52,956 nt of DNA, taken from Bacillota bacterium (GTDB lineage: Bacteria; Bacillota; Clostridia; Oscillospirales; Ruminococcaceae). The stretch covers positions 1 through 52,956 of the forward strand of contig JAEWLW010000059.1 of assembly GCA_023457355.1 (NCBI GenBank), in the 5' to 3' direction. The notes beneath the pieces are model-generated. The model searched no databases. It saw only the letters and a program-made list of their open reading frames with translations, and had not been told where the DNA came from. Made by a program: the position numbers and the translations under genes. Shown here piece after piece: positions 8,008-17,161 of this stretch. How positions within the stretch are numbered: the first letter of the stretch is position 1; every line of letters starts with the position of its first letter.

Positions 8008-8958
8008 ATGTCGGAGATGAAAAAAATCGCGACGCGAGACAGCTATGGCGCAACCTTGGTGGAGCTCGGTAATCTGCACGACAATTTAATGGTGTTTGAT
8101 GCCGATCTAGCTGCGGCAACCAAAACGGCCACGTTTCGTAAAGCATTTCCACAGCGCCACTTTAATTGTGGTATTGCAGAGGCAAACATGATGTGCGTGG
8201 CCGCAGGCGCAGCCGCAATGGGCGCAACCCCCTTTGTATCGAGCTTTGCCATGTTTGCAGCCGGCCGCGCCTTTGAACAGGTGCGCAACTCGATTGGCTA
8301 CCCGCACCTCAACGTGAAGATCGCCGCCACTCACGGCGGTATTTCGGTGGGTGAGGATGGTGCATCGCATCAGTGCTGCGAAGATTTTGCCCTGATGCGT
8401 TCTATCCCAGGTATGGTCGTTCTCTGCCCTTCCGATGATGTTGAAGCAAGGGCCGCTGTAAAAGCGGCTTATGCGCATCAGGGACCTGTTTATTTGCGCC
8501 TTGGAAGATTGGCGGTTCCAGTGTTTCATGAGGAGAAAGGCTATGTCTTTCAGATCGGAAAGGGAGAAGTGCTTACCGAAGGTAGCGATGTTGCCATTGT
8601 CGCAACAGGGCTGATGGTCTACGAAGCGCTTCAAGCCAGCAATATTTTGCGTAACCTGGGAATTCATGTGCGCATTATCAATCTGTGTACCATCAAGCCG
8701 CTGGACGAAGACCTTGTGATCAAGGCAGCTCGTGAATGTGGAAAAATCGTGACCTGCGAAGAGCACAGCATCGTTGGTGGATTGGGAGAAGCAGTGTGTT
8801 CGTTGCTGAGCGAACGGTATCCCGTACCTGTTCACCGTATTGGTGTCAATGATGAATTTGGATGCTCCGGGCCTGCCGGTGAACTTCTTAAAAAATTCGG
8901 CTTGTCCGCCGAACATATTGCCCAGGTGGTTCAGACCTTTTGTTTCAATAGCCGCTAA
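8008..8958 (+). CDS. transketolase, C-terminal subunit, pair 2
   Basis: The 316-residue product carries the PYR domain (FNCGIAEANMMCVAAGA with the catalytic Glu, THGGISVGEDGASHQ) and the C-terminal domain (TIKPLDEDLV, EEHSIVGGLGEAV). The chosen ATG at 8008 has GGAGG about 8 nt upstream and begins one base after the stop of the N-terminal subunit. An upstream TTG in frame would only add a shadow of that gene. It is the partner of 7185-8006. Having two split transketolases in one operon suggests two successive ketol transfers or two different ketose substrates. Confidence 0.9.
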   Translation: MSEMKKIATRDSYGATLVELGNLHDNLMVFDADLAAATKTATFRKAFPQRHFNCGIAEANMMCVAAGAAAMGATPFVSSFAMFAAGRAFEQVRNSIGYPHLNVKIAATHGGISVGEDGASHQCCEDFALMRSIPGMVVLCPSDDVEARAAVKAAYAHQGPVYLRLGRLAVPVFHEEKGYVFQIGKGEVLTEGSDVAIVATGLMVYEALQASNILRNLGIHVRIINLCTIKPLDEDLVIKAARECGKIVTCEEHSIVGGLGEAVCSLLSERYPVPVHRIGVNDEFGCSGPAGELLKKFGLSAEHIAQVVQTFCFNSR

Positions 8959-9019
8959 CGAAATACTTTATCATTATAAATATTCAAAAAAATTGATGTG
9001 ACGGTAAGGAGAGATTTCA

Positions 9020-9835
9020 ATGAGAAAGTTTTCACTGGCTTATCTGACAATTTCCGGAACCGCTCCGATGGAACAGATTCGAATTGCCAAGGAAGCCGGT
9101 TACGATTATGTAAGCCTGCGCACAATCCCCATGCATCTTGCCAATGAGCCGGAATTCATCATGGAAAATGATCCGGAGCTCTTTCGCGCAACCAAGCAGG
9201 CGTTAAAAGAATATGACATGACGGTGCTTGACATTGAGCTGGCTCGGGTTCGAGAAGATTTGGATACCAATTTTGACGCCGCGTTTGAAAAAGGCGCAGA
9301 GCTGGGCGCGACCAACGTGCTCTCGAGTATTTGGACGAAGGACCATGCGTTTAATGTTGACCGCTGCGGCCAGATCTGCGAAAAGGCAGCCCGTTTTGGG
9401 CTGACGGTGAATCTGGAATTCATGTCTTTCGCTGGCGTTACCGATTTAAAAGATACAATTCGCATTCTGGATGATGTGAACGAACCGAACCTGAAGATTA
9501 TGGTCGATACCGTTCATGCGCATCGTGCCTTCGTTACGCCGATAGAGATGGCGGATGTTCCTGCTGCTCGCTATGGCTTCATTCATCTGTGCGACTGCCC
9601 GAAGCCCGTTCCCGCACTGGACGACCCTGAGATGATCCGCGTGGCGCGGGAGGCACGCCTTTATGTGGGAGAGGGCGGTGCCGACATTGTTGGAATGCTC
9701 AGGGCGCTTCCCTCAAATCCCTGCTCCATTGAGCTGCCCAACATCGAGATGGTACGCCGATATGGTGCTGCCTGGCACGCCAAGCATTGCCTGGATACCG
9801 CTAAGGAATTTTTTAAGATATACAAGTTGGACTAA
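9020..9835 (+). CDS. TIM-barrel sugar isomerase/epimerase, second copy
   Basis: This 271-residue protein belongs to the same xylose-isomerase-like TIM-barrel family as 394-1212 but is only distantly similar. Predicted metal ligands are the Glu in VNLEFMS, the Asp and His in MVDTVHAHR, the His in FIHLCD and the Glu in CSIELPN, in the usual order. The RBS AAGGAGAG is 7 nt from the ATG. Members include 2-keto-myo-inositol dehydratase (IolE), hydroxypyruvate isomerase, tagatose/psicose 3-epimerase and 3-dehydroshikimate dehydratase. It sits directly before a Gfo/Idh/MocA dehydrogenase, a pairing typical of polyol and cyclitol catabolism. Confidence 0.85.
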   Translation: MRKFSLAYLTISGTAPMEQIRIAKEAGYDYVSLRTIPMHLANEPEFIMENDPELFRATKQALKEYDMTVLDIELARVREDLDTNFDAAFEKGAELGATNVLSSIWTKDHAFNVDRCGQICEKAARFGLTVNLEFMSFAGVTDLKDTIRILDDVNEPNLKIMVDTVHAHRAFVTPIEMADVPAARYGFIHLCDCPKPVPALDDPEMIRVAREARLYVGEGGADIVGMLRALPSNPCSIELPNIEMVRRYGAAWHAKHCLDTAKEFFKIYKLD

Positions 9836-9877
9836 TACGGGACACGCACGGCTCAGATAAGAAAGGATGAATGGATT

Positions 9878-11053
9878 GTGAAAACTGTTACAGTTGCGGT
9901 CATAGGCGCTGGCTTTGCGGGAAACTTCCATTGCAATGCCTACAAAAAGGTCAACACCGTTGATATTTGCTTGAAGGCCATCGTCGATAACAATTTGGAG
10001 CGTGCGGCAGCTCTGAAGGAAAAATGGGGCTTTGCTCTCGCTACCTCTGATTATGATGCCGTTTTGGACGACCCGGAAATTGATCTGATCGATATCACGC
10101 TTCCGCCTGTGCTACATGTGAATTTTGCCATTAAGGCTCTGGAAAAAGGTAAAAATGTTATCTGCGAAAAACCGCTTACCGGATACTTCGGACAGCCCGG
10201 CGACCCGGAGCCTATCGGTCTGAAAGTATCGATGAAAAAAATGTACGAAGCCTTGTTAAAGGATATTGATGCCGTTAAGCAGACCGTGGAAAACAGTAAT
10301 GCCAAATTTATGTACGCCGAAAACTATGTCTACTCCCCCGCGGTAATCAAGGCGGCTGAATTGCTGCAAGCCAAGAAGACTCGTATTTTGTACTCTATCG
10401 GCGAATGCAGCATTCACGGTTCAACTTCGGTGCTTTCCAAGCTGTGGAAAAATGTGGGCGGCGGCTCTCTGATCCGGTGTGGTTCTCATCCAATCGCCGG
10501 TGTTCTCTATCTGAAGCAGGTAGAAGCGCAGGCGCATGGCGAAAACATTTATCCTGTCAGTGTCAGCGCGGATGTAGGCCGCCTTTGCGTCAATCTGACT
10601 GAGGAAGAGCGTCGACATTTACCGGCAGACCCCATTGATGTGGAAGACTTCTCGAACATGACGATCACATTTTCCGATGGTAGCAAATCAATTATCTATG
10701 CAAACGATAACACTATGGGTGGCATCCGCAACACGATAAAGCTATATGGTAACGACGGTGTGATTGAATGCAATATGACTCCCTCCGATGATATGCGAAC
10801 CTATTTCATTGATCAGGATGGCTTGGATGATGTATATCTGTCCGAAAACCTGACGGCAAAAACAGGATGGAACAGTGTTTTTGTTGCGGAGGAGACACTG
10901 CGCGGATACAGCACGGAGCTGACAGCCTTCGCGGAGTGCGTTGCCTTTGACCAAAAGCCCGCTTCCGATTTTATTCTGGCGTATAACACGATTAAAATCA
11001 TTTATGCTGCATATCTCTCAGCAGAGGAAGGCCGTTGTATTGAGCTTGTGTAA
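9878..11053 (+). CDS. Gfo/Idh/MocA-family NAD(P)-dependent oxidoreductase
   Basis: The 391-residue protein has the N-terminal Rossmann fold (VIGAGFAGNFHC near residue 8), the family signature VICEKPLTG near residue 90, and the C-terminal alpha/beta substrate domain. The family includes myo-inositol 2-dehydrogenase (IolG), glucose-fructose oxidoreductase and many sugar and sugar-acid dehydrogenases. Start is GTG with GAAAGGA about 9 nt upstream. It is 42 bp after the isomerase and 30 bp before the AroE-like gene. I infer that it oxidises a hydroxyl of the pathway substrate to a ketone. Confidence 0.87.
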   Translation: MKTVTVAVIGAGFAGNFHCNAYKKVNTVDICLKAIVDNNLERAAALKEKWGFALATSDYDAVLDDPEIDLIDITLPPVLHVNFAIKALEKGKNVICEKPLTGYFGQPGDPEPIGLKVSMKKMYEALLKDIDAVKQTVENSNAKFMYAENYVYSPAVIKAAELLQAKKTRILYSIGECSIHGSTSVLSKLWKNVGGGSLIRCGSHPIAGVLYLKQVEAQAHGENIYPVSVSADVGRLCVNLTEEERRHLPADPIDVEDFSNMTITFSDGSKSIIYANDNTMGGIRNTIKLYGNDGVIECNMTPSDDMRTYFIDQDGLDDVYLSENLTAKTGWNSVFVAEETLRGYSTELTAFAECVAFDQKPASDFILAYNTIKIIYAAYLSAEEGRCIELV

Positions 11054-11083
11054 AATTGCCTTTTGCTGAAATGAGGTTGTCAA

Positions 11084-11944
11084 ATGAACGTTGATATTAA
11101 CACAAAAATGATTACGCTGATCGGAACCCCCTTAAAGCAGTCTTTTGCGGCGCGCATGCAAAACGCTGGCTATGAGGCTGCCGGGTTGAATATGCTCTAT
11201 TTCTATACCGAAGCAGGCAAGGAGCATTTGGGCGATATCGTCAACGGCCTGCGTTATATGAACTTTGCCGGATTTGCCATCACTAAGCCGAACAAAGTGG
11301 AGGTTCTGCATTACCTGGATAAACTGGATCCCCTGTGCGAAAAGATGGGGGCAAGCAATACCGTCGTTCGCACAGACGATGGCAAACTGGTCGGTTACAA
11401 CACCGACGGCGCGGGCTTCTACACATCGCTGACTACTGAGGGCGAAATCAAAATTGACGAATCTGTTTTTTTCTGCTTTGGCGGCGGCGGTGCAGGTAGG
11501 GCGATGTGTTCCGTTCTGGCATATTACGGCGCACGCAAAATTTATATCACCGATGTTTTTGAGTCCTGTGGAAAAGCTTTAGTTGCCGATATTCGAGAAA
11601 ATTTCGGAGACGTTGCCGAATTTGTACATAATGGCGACTACTCAAAGTTACCCGACTGTAACGTAGTGCTCAATGCTAGTGGTGTCGGCATGGGGGCCTC
11701 CGTGGGACGAAGTCCGCTGCCCAAAGAGTATATCCATTCCGACCAGCTCTATTTTGATGCCTGCTACAATCCCGAGAAAACGCAGTTTTTATTGAACGCT
11801 GAAGAAAAAGGTTGCCGGATTCTTAACGGTTTGGGAATGTCGCTGTACCAGGGTGCAGCCCAAATTGAGCTGTGGACCGGCAAACCGGCTCCCGTTGACG
11901 CGATGCGACAAGAGCTAATGCGTATTCTGACTGAGCAATCGTGA
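11084..11944 (+). CDS. shikimate dehydrogenase-like oxidoreductase
   Basis: The 286-residue protein aligns by motif with AroE: GTPLKQSFA at the N-terminus, GASNTVV near residue 92, GYNTDGAGF near 105, a nucleotide-binding CFGGGGAGRAM near 131, and GLGMSLYQGAAQ near the C-terminus. The shikimate-binding element of true AroE (HSxSP) is replaced by QSFAA, and the usual VTxPHK is ITKPNK, with the Lys kept. The Asp of NTD is also kept. This pattern suggests a dehydrogenase for a related ring or polyol (quinate, aminoshikimate, another cyclitol) rather than a biosynthetic AroE. It lies between the dehydrogenase and the TRAP transporter, so it probably acts in catabolism. Confidence 0.8.
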   Translation: MNVDINTKMITLIGTPLKQSFAARMQNAGYEAAGLNMLYFYTEAGKEHLGDIVNGLRYMNFAGFAITKPNKVEVLHYLDKLDPLCEKMGASNTVVRTDDGKLVGYNTDGAGFYTSLTTEGEIKIDESVFFCFGGGGAGRAMCSVLAYYGARKIYITDVFESCGKALVADIRENFGDVAEFVHNGDYSKLPDCNVVLNASGVGMGASVGRSPLPKEYIHSDQLYFDACYNPEKTQFLLNAEEKGCRILNGLGMSLYQGAAQIELWTGKPAPVDAMRQELMRILTEQS

Positions 11945-11971
11945 ATCCACAATAAAAGAGGAGGAAAAGCC

Positions 11972-12538
11972 GTGAAAGTAACGAAATGGCTGGATGAACA
12001 CTTTGAAGAAATGCTGCTGTGCTGCTTCTTGGTTTTCATTTCTTGCGTTACACTTTTGCAGATTATATGCCGAACCTTTGCAAAATCATTGCCTTGGCCC
12101 GAGGAATTCAGCCGCTATTGTTGGGTATGGAGCGTTTTTTTATCCTTGCCCTATACGATTAAAAAAGGGAATATGCTTCGAGTCAATGTGCTGGTAGATC
12201 TACTGCCCACCAAACTGCGTAATGTGTTAAATATCATCATTCATATTATTATCACTGTTTGCATGGCATTGTTCTTCAATTCTACTTTTATCGTTATCAA
12301 AAATGCCATCAAAAGTGGACGTACATCCCCGGCCATGATGTTACCTATGGCCCTCGTTTATATCTGCTTCATACTTGGCTTCGGCCTTGGAACCATTCGT
12401 GGAATTCAACAGACCATCTTTTATTTCAAAAACTTCAACACAAAAGAAATGTCAACGCTCGAACAAGCTATGGCTGACGCGGCGGCTGAAGCCGCTGCAG
12501 CCATAGCGGACAAACAGTTGGAAGGGGGAAATCCATAA
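11972..12538 (+). CDS. TRAP transporter small permease (DctQ)
   Basis: The 188-residue membrane protein has four hydrophobic segments and the family signature near FSRYCWVWSVFL. The C-terminal tail is Ala-rich and charged. Start is GTG after AGGAGG. The stop overlaps the ATG of the large permease. Together with 12538-13824 and 13937-15037 it makes a complete tripartite ATP-independent transporter, which uses a sodium or proton gradient and usually imports C4-dicarboxylates or sugar acids. Confidence 0.88.
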   Translation: MKVTKWLDEHFEEMLLCCFLVFISCVTLLQIICRTFAKSLPWPEEFSRYCWVWSVFLSLPYTIKKGNMLRVNVLVDLLPTKLRNVLNIIIHIIITVCMALFFNSTFIVIKNAIKSGRTSPAMMLPMALVYICFILGFGLGTIRGIQQTIFYFKNFNTKEMSTLEQAMADAAAEAAAAIADKQLEGGNP

Positions 12539-13824
12539 TGGCGGCGGTAATGGTTTTTGGCGTATTTCTAGTGGCGATTGCTATATCAGTCCCGATTGGC
12601 ATTGCTATGATTTTGGGCACAGCCGTTCCTCACTACGCCTTAGGTGCTGGCGTAGGAATTGATCAGTTGATTAATTTCACTTTCTCAGGAGCCGATTCCA
12701 CCCCTATTTTGGCGGTTCCGCTGTTTATTCTGGGCGGCGTCATCATGGCAGAGGGCGGTATTTCCCGAAGACTGTTTAATTTCTTTGCCTATTTTGTGGG
12801 CGACATTCCTGGGGGACTTCCCTGTGCCTGCGTGCTGACCTGTCTTTTCTACGGGGCAATCTCTGGTTCCGGCCCCGCTACTACCGCTGCGGTTGGCTCG
12901 ATGTGCATTCCTTTTCTTGTGGAGCTGGGATATGACAAACAATGGAGCGCTGGCCTGATTGCAGTTGCCGGAGGCCTAGGCGTTATTATTCCACCTTCAA
13001 TCCCTTTTGTTTTATATTCTCTGGCAACCGGCGTATCAACCGGAGATCTGTTTCTTGGCGGAATTTTTCCAGGCATTCTAATTGGCATATGCCTCATGGG
13101 CTATGCGGTATTTTTCTGTGTGCGTAAGGGTGAAGATCGCCAAAAGATCAACGCCAAAATGATAGAATTGCGGGGAAAAGGGTTTGTTAAACTTTTCGCC
13201 GACAGCTTCTGGGCTTTGATGTGTCCCATCGTTGTGTTGGGTGGCATTTATTCCGGCATTGTTACTCCCACAGAGGCCGCCTGTATCTCCGTTTTCTACG
13301 CATTGTTTGTTTCACTTGCAATATATCAGACGATTACCACAAAAAATTTGATCCCTTTTCTTTGTAACGCTGTTAAAACCTATGGCGGATTGGCATTCGT
13401 ATTGGCATTTGCCACAGCCTTCGGTCGCGTATTATCACTAACCCGCGCCACTAAGGTTGTAGAAGCTTTTATTGTGAATAACTTTTCCAGCTCATGGAGC
13501 GTTCTTACTGTTCTGGTATTGATATTCCTAGTTATGGGCATGGTTATGGATACCGGACCTGCCATTATCATTCTCGCGCCCATTCTTCTACCCGCCGTTA
13601 CGTCGCTCGGAATAAATTCAGTTCACTTTGGCGTCATTCTTGTATGCTGCCTATCCATTGGTCTGGCGACACCGCCCTTCGGCCTAGATCTGTTCGTGGC
13701 CGGAAATCTTGCAGAAGAACCTCCGATGAGTGTTGCAAAACGTGCAACCCCCTTTATTTTGGCATTTCTTGTTGCTTTGGCTCTGATTACTTATGTGCCA
13801 TGGTTCAGTATCGCACTGATTTAG
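12538..13824 (+). CDS. TRAP transporter large permease (DctM)
   Basis: This 428-residue protein has about twelve hydrophobic segments and typical DctM features such as GGVIMAEGGISRRL, CLFYGAISGSGPATTAAVG, GVIIPPSIPFVLY and a C-terminal CCLSIGLATPPFGLDLFVA. Length is normal. It begins on the last base of the DctQ stop codon (TAATG), so it is translationally coupled. It forms the transport channel of the system. Confidence 0.92.
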   Translation: MAAVMVFGVFLVAIAISVPIGIAMILGTAVPHYALGAGVGIDQLINFTFSGADSTPILAVPLFILGGVIMAEGGISRRLFNFFAYFVGDIPGGLPCACVLTCLFYGAISGSGPATTAAVGSMCIPFLVELGYDKQWSAGLIAVAGGLGVIIPPSIPFVLYSLATGVSTGDLFLGGIFPGILIGICLMGYAVFFCVRKGEDRQKINAKMIELRGKGFVKLFADSFWALMCPIVVLGGIYSGIVTPTEAACISVFYALFVSLAIYQTITTKNLIPFLCNAVKTYGGLAFVLAFATAFGRVLSLTRATKVVEAFIVNNFSSSWSVLTVLVLIFLVMGMVMDTGPAIIILAPILLPAVTSLGINSVHFGVILVCCLSIGLATPPFGLDLFVAGNLAEEPPMSVAKRATPFILAFLVALALITYVPWFSIALI

Positions 13825-13936
13825 GGCAATTCCTAAATGTTCAAAGTATCTTAAGCGATTCACGCTGGTGCACTCGTTTCTGTACGCAGGCGCATCAGAT
13901 GAATGATAAATGGAAACAAAAGAAGGAGGAAACATC

Positions 13937-15037
13937 ATGAAAAAAAGGTACTTAGCAGCATTTTTATCTCTCGCGATGGCATTGACTCTGACTGCCTGTG
14001 GGAACGCAGGTACTTCCGCAAGCAGTGCTCCCGCAAGCAGTACTCCTGCTTCCAGCGCTTCGACTTCGGTAAGCGTTTCAGACCCCTATGCTAATCTTGA
14101 TCCTATTGTCCTGCGTGGCGCCGACTCTTCCGGTAAAGGGGCTGCCGGTCAGCAATTGGGCGAACTCGTGGCCAAAAAGTTGGAAATGATCACCAATGGG
14201 AAGCTTACAGTGGAGTATTACCCCAATAGCGAAATGGGCGGCGATATGGATACGCAACAAGCGATGCTCGACGGCACGTTGGACTACGTTGTGCTGCAAA
14301 CTGCCCCGACTGTGTCCTTTGTTCCCGCTGTGGCCGTGTTCGACCTGCCCATGGTTTTCGCCAAATATGACGGCGATACCATTGATAAAGTTCTAAATAG
14401 CGGCGAATTTCATGACGCGATTGCCAAGCAATATGCCGCCAGCGGTATGAAAATCATGGGTTACCTTCAAAATGCTACTTATCGCTTGACCACCTCTAAA
14501 ATCAAACTGGATACGCTGGACGCTTTCAAGGGCCTGCGTATTCGAACGATGGAAAACAAAAACCACATGGCTTTCTGGGCCGCTTTGGGTGCCGCGCCCA
14601 CGCCGCTGGCCTGGCCCGAAGTTTATCTGTCGCTGCAAAACGGCACGATTGAAGCGCATGAAAACGCTGCCGACACCTGTGCTACCGCCAATATGCAGGA
14701 AGTTCAGAAGTATCTGAATTTTACCAATCATATTCTGTATTTGAATCAGTTCGTCATGAGCGATGATAAGTTTAATAGCCTAGAGCCCGCTTATCAGGCC
14801 GCCATTGAACAGGCTGTTTCCGAGTCCATCGCCGAGCTGCGTCCCATGCTGACCAATTTGGACAAGGATAGCAAGGCTCTTCTGGAAAAGGGCGGAATGG
14901 AAATGGTCGAGTATTCCCCCGAGTTTTACGACCAGATTTTAGCGCTGGATGGCGTAAAGGCTTTGTATACCGATATTGACAAGCAGGTAAACGGTCTCGG
15001 AACCACGCTGCAAAATTCTCTGAAAGCGGCTTCCTGA
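13937..15037 (+). CDS. TRAP transporter substrate-binding lipoprotein (DctP)
   Basis: The 366-residue protein begins with a signal peptide and the lipobox LTACGNAG, followed by a Ser/Ala-rich linker, so it is anchored outside the membrane. The mature part has DctP features: MGGDMDTQQAMLDGTLDY, FDLPMVFAKYD, the carboxylate-binding Arg region GLRIRTMENKNH, and the helix PEVYLSLQNGTIEAHENA. The start ATG at 13937 follows AAGGAGG. The open frame reaches nine codons further upstream without a ribosome site. Presence of the binding Arg fits a substrate with a carboxylate, which argues for a sugar acid or other acid as the imported compound. Confidence 0.9.
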   Translation: MKKRYLAAFLSLAMALTLTACGNAGTSASSAPASSTPASSASTSVSVSDPYANLDPIVLRGADSSGKGAAGQQLGELVAKKLEMITNGKLTVEYYPNSEMGGDMDTQQAMLDGTLDYVVLQTAPTVSFVPAVAVFDLPMVFAKYDGDTIDKVLNSGEFHDAIAKQYAASGMKIMGYLQNATYRLTTSKIKLDTLDAFKGLRIRTMENKNHMAFWAALGAAPTPLAWPEVYLSLQNGTIEAHENAADTCATANMQEVQKYLNFTNHILYLNQFVMSDDKFNSLEPAYQAAIEQAVSESIAELRPMLTNLDKDSKALLEKGGMEMVEYSPEFYDQILALDGVKALYTDIDKQVNGLGTTLQNSLKAAS

Positions 15038-15074
15038 TCTATAACTTCAATCATTCGGTCCGCTAACTAATTCG

Positions 15075-15111
15075 AGCCGGACTGGCGTCCTTTGTCGGCG
15101 TTAGTCCGGCT
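15075..15111 (+). terminator. terminator after the TRAP genes
   Basis: AGCCGGACT (15075-15083) pairs with AGTCCGGCT (15103-15111) and the run ACTGTTTTC follows. The loop contains an additional short pairing. The T tract is short, so partial read-through into the DMT transporter gene is likely. Confidence 0.65.
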
Positions 15112-15146
15112 ACTGTTTTCTGGTTTATGGAGAAAGGACGTATTAT

Positions 15147-16043
15147 ATGGAGTCACTACCAAAAGGCCGCGCACTGATTTTGTTGGTTCTCACCTTTTTC
15201 TTTTGGGGAAGCTTATATATAGGCAGCAAGATGATTGCGGACAGCATTCCTGCGCCTTTAGTGGCTTCTTTGCGATGCGTGGTGGCCATATTTCCCCTGC
15301 TGCTTATGGCACGTAAATATTCAGACGTAAAGATTGACCGGGCAGATTGGAAATTTTTCTTCTTGATTGGCAGCGTTGGTTATTTTCTTACGTTTTTTCT
15401 CGTTCAGCTAGGCATTTCTCTAACGGGTGCCTCTATAGCGGCACTCGTAAATTCTCTGGCACCTGTTTCGGTATCACTTATGGCCGCCTTAATTTTGAAA
15501 GAGAAAATTACGCCTATCAAATACCTTTGTTTGTTTTTAGCGTTGGCTGGTACAGTTATTGTCACGAGCGGAGCTGGTAAAGACGGTGAAATGACCGGTG
15601 TCTTGATCGTCCTATTATCGGTGCTCTGCTGGGGTGTGTCTTCGGTATATATGCGCCAACTCACCAGAAAATATCCAGCAATTTTAGTTACTGCATACGG
15701 TATGGCTATCAGTTTACTGTTTCATATTCCAGTAGGTATTGTCACAGCATTGTCTCAGCCGGTAAAATTTTCTGTAGAAAGCATTGGCGTACTTCTTTAT
15801 TTAGGCGTAATAGGTTCCGGTTTATCCCATTATACCTGGACACAGAGTCTAGCCATTTTACCGGCAAGCACTTGTTCTTTATTTTATCCACTGCAGCCAA
15901 TATTTTCGGCGATTCTAGGCGTCTTGATTCTGGGAGAATCTCTTCACATCTCATTTTTCTGGGGCCTGCTTTTAATTTCCATCGATGTGGTACTGAGCAC
16001 TTGGGAAACGGCACGTCAGGCCCGGCCAAGCAAAAGCAGCTGA
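15147..16043 (+). CDS. EamA/DMT-family transporter
   Basis: The 298-residue protein has about ten hydrophobic segments in two EamA repeats, with FFFWGSLYIGSK at the start and the conserved LGVLILGESLHISF near the end. DMT transporters are mostly exporters or exchangers of metabolites. The ATG at 15147 follows GGAGAAAGGA. It lies downstream of a leaky-looking terminator in the same direction as the operon. It may export an end product or an overflow intermediate of the pathway. Confidence 0.85.
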   Translation: MESLPKGRALILLVLTFFFWGSLYIGSKMIADSIPAPLVASLRCVVAIFPLLLMARKYSDVKIDRADWKFFFLIGSVGYFLTFFLVQLGISLTGASIAALVNSLAPVSVSLMAALILKEKITPIKYLCLFLALAGTVIVTSGAGKDGEMTGVLIVLLSVLCWGVSSVYMRQLTRKYPAILVTAYGMAISLLFHIPVGIVTALSQPVKFSVESIGVLLYLGVIGSGLSHYTWTQSLAILPASTCSLFYPLQPIFSAILGVLILGESLHISFFWGLLLISIDVVLSTWETARQARPSKSS

Positions 16044-16100
16044 TATCTACTTAAAAACTCAACGAAAAAGAACCGATGACAGAAATGAGGGTAGACGCCT

Positions 16101-17054
16101 ATGATGGGGGAACTATTGAAAAATGTAACGCCTATTTTATTCTTAATTGTATTTGGCAATATTCTACGCAGAATAAATTATTTTGAAGAGGTAGCAATCC
16201 AGCGCATCACCAGCATGGTGGCCAACCTCGTAATACCATGCGTCATTTTTACGACTTTTATCAATTTAAAGCTTGAGCTGGAACATCTACTTTTGGCTAT
16301 CAGCTTTTTTGTGCTTCAATGCCTTTTGTTGCTTGTGAGCTGGATTATCTATAAAGCGTTGCGAATTAAGCGCCGCTTTTTCCCCTTCTTTAGCTGTGTT
16401 TTCGCGTTCGGCTTTATGGCTGTACCGCTGTTTTCCACTGTTTTTGGAGAAGAACATATGGCGTTTTTAGTCGCTATTGGAGTGGGGCATGAGCTATTTG
16501 TGGGAATTATTTATTTGACAACAGCAAAGCTTTACCTAAAAAGCGAAAAGTCAAGCCTTACAAATATTAGAAAATCCTTGCTTTCTCCCCTGTTTATCAT
16601 GATCTTTATCTCCTTGTTTTTAAAGGGCACAGGGCTGGATGTGCTCGCCAGGGAAAATTGGTTTACCTCCGGATTGCTGACGGCAATTGCCAAAATAGCT
16701 TCTATGACAACAACCCTCACCATGGTTATTGTGGGCTATCGCATCCGCTTCAATAATCCAAATCGAATTCTGGAGAGCGTCGGTTATGTGGCGTTTCGGT
16801 ATACTCTGATCTTTAGTTTGGGCTATTTGTTTAAGGCATTAATTTTCGATCAAATTGTCCCCAAAAACATTTATTTGGATTATGCAATTTTCACTATGTT
16901 TTCGCAGCATGGTTCGGTCGTTCTAACCGCATTTGTAGGCGAATATGGAACTCAGGAGGATCTTGAGGTAGCGAGCAACGCCTTTGTGCTCAACGCCCTG
17001 GTCGGAATCGGATTATATCTGATCTTCATATTCATGATCTCAGCGCACGGATAA
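16101..17054 (+). CDS. AEC-family (auxin efflux carrier-like) transporter
   Basis: This 317-residue, strongly hydrophobic protein has about ten membrane segments in two five-helix halves. The FVLNALVG and NLVIPCVIF segments correspond to the crossover regions of the AEC/malate permease family. Bacterial members transport dicarboxylates or other organic acids. The start can be 16101 or the ATG at 16104. It adds a third carrier to the cluster, which suggests both uptake of an acid and export of a product. Confidence 0.75.
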   Translation: MMGELLKNVTPILFLIVFGNILRRINYFEEVAIQRITSMVANLVIPCVIFTTFINLKLELEHLLLAISFFVLQCLLLLVSWIIYKALRIKRRFFPFFSCVFAFGFMAVPLFSTVFGEEHMAFLVAIGVGHELFVGIIYLTTAKLYLKSEKSSLTNIRKSLLSPLFIMIFISLFLKGTGLDVLARENWFTSGLLTAIAKIASMTTTLTMVIVGYRIRFNNPNRILESVGYVAFRYTLIFSLGYLFKALIFDQIVPKNIYLDYAIFTMFSQHGSVVLTAFVGEYGTQEDLEVASNAFVLNALVGIGLYLIFIFMISAHG

Positions 17055-17161
17055 AAGGCGATTGCGAAATGGCATTCACTTTAAAGATAAATTACTGCAA
17101 ATCCCTTTCGTTTTCAGTTATCGGTACTCTTCGCAATTTAAAATTAAAGGAGTTGTTTTTT

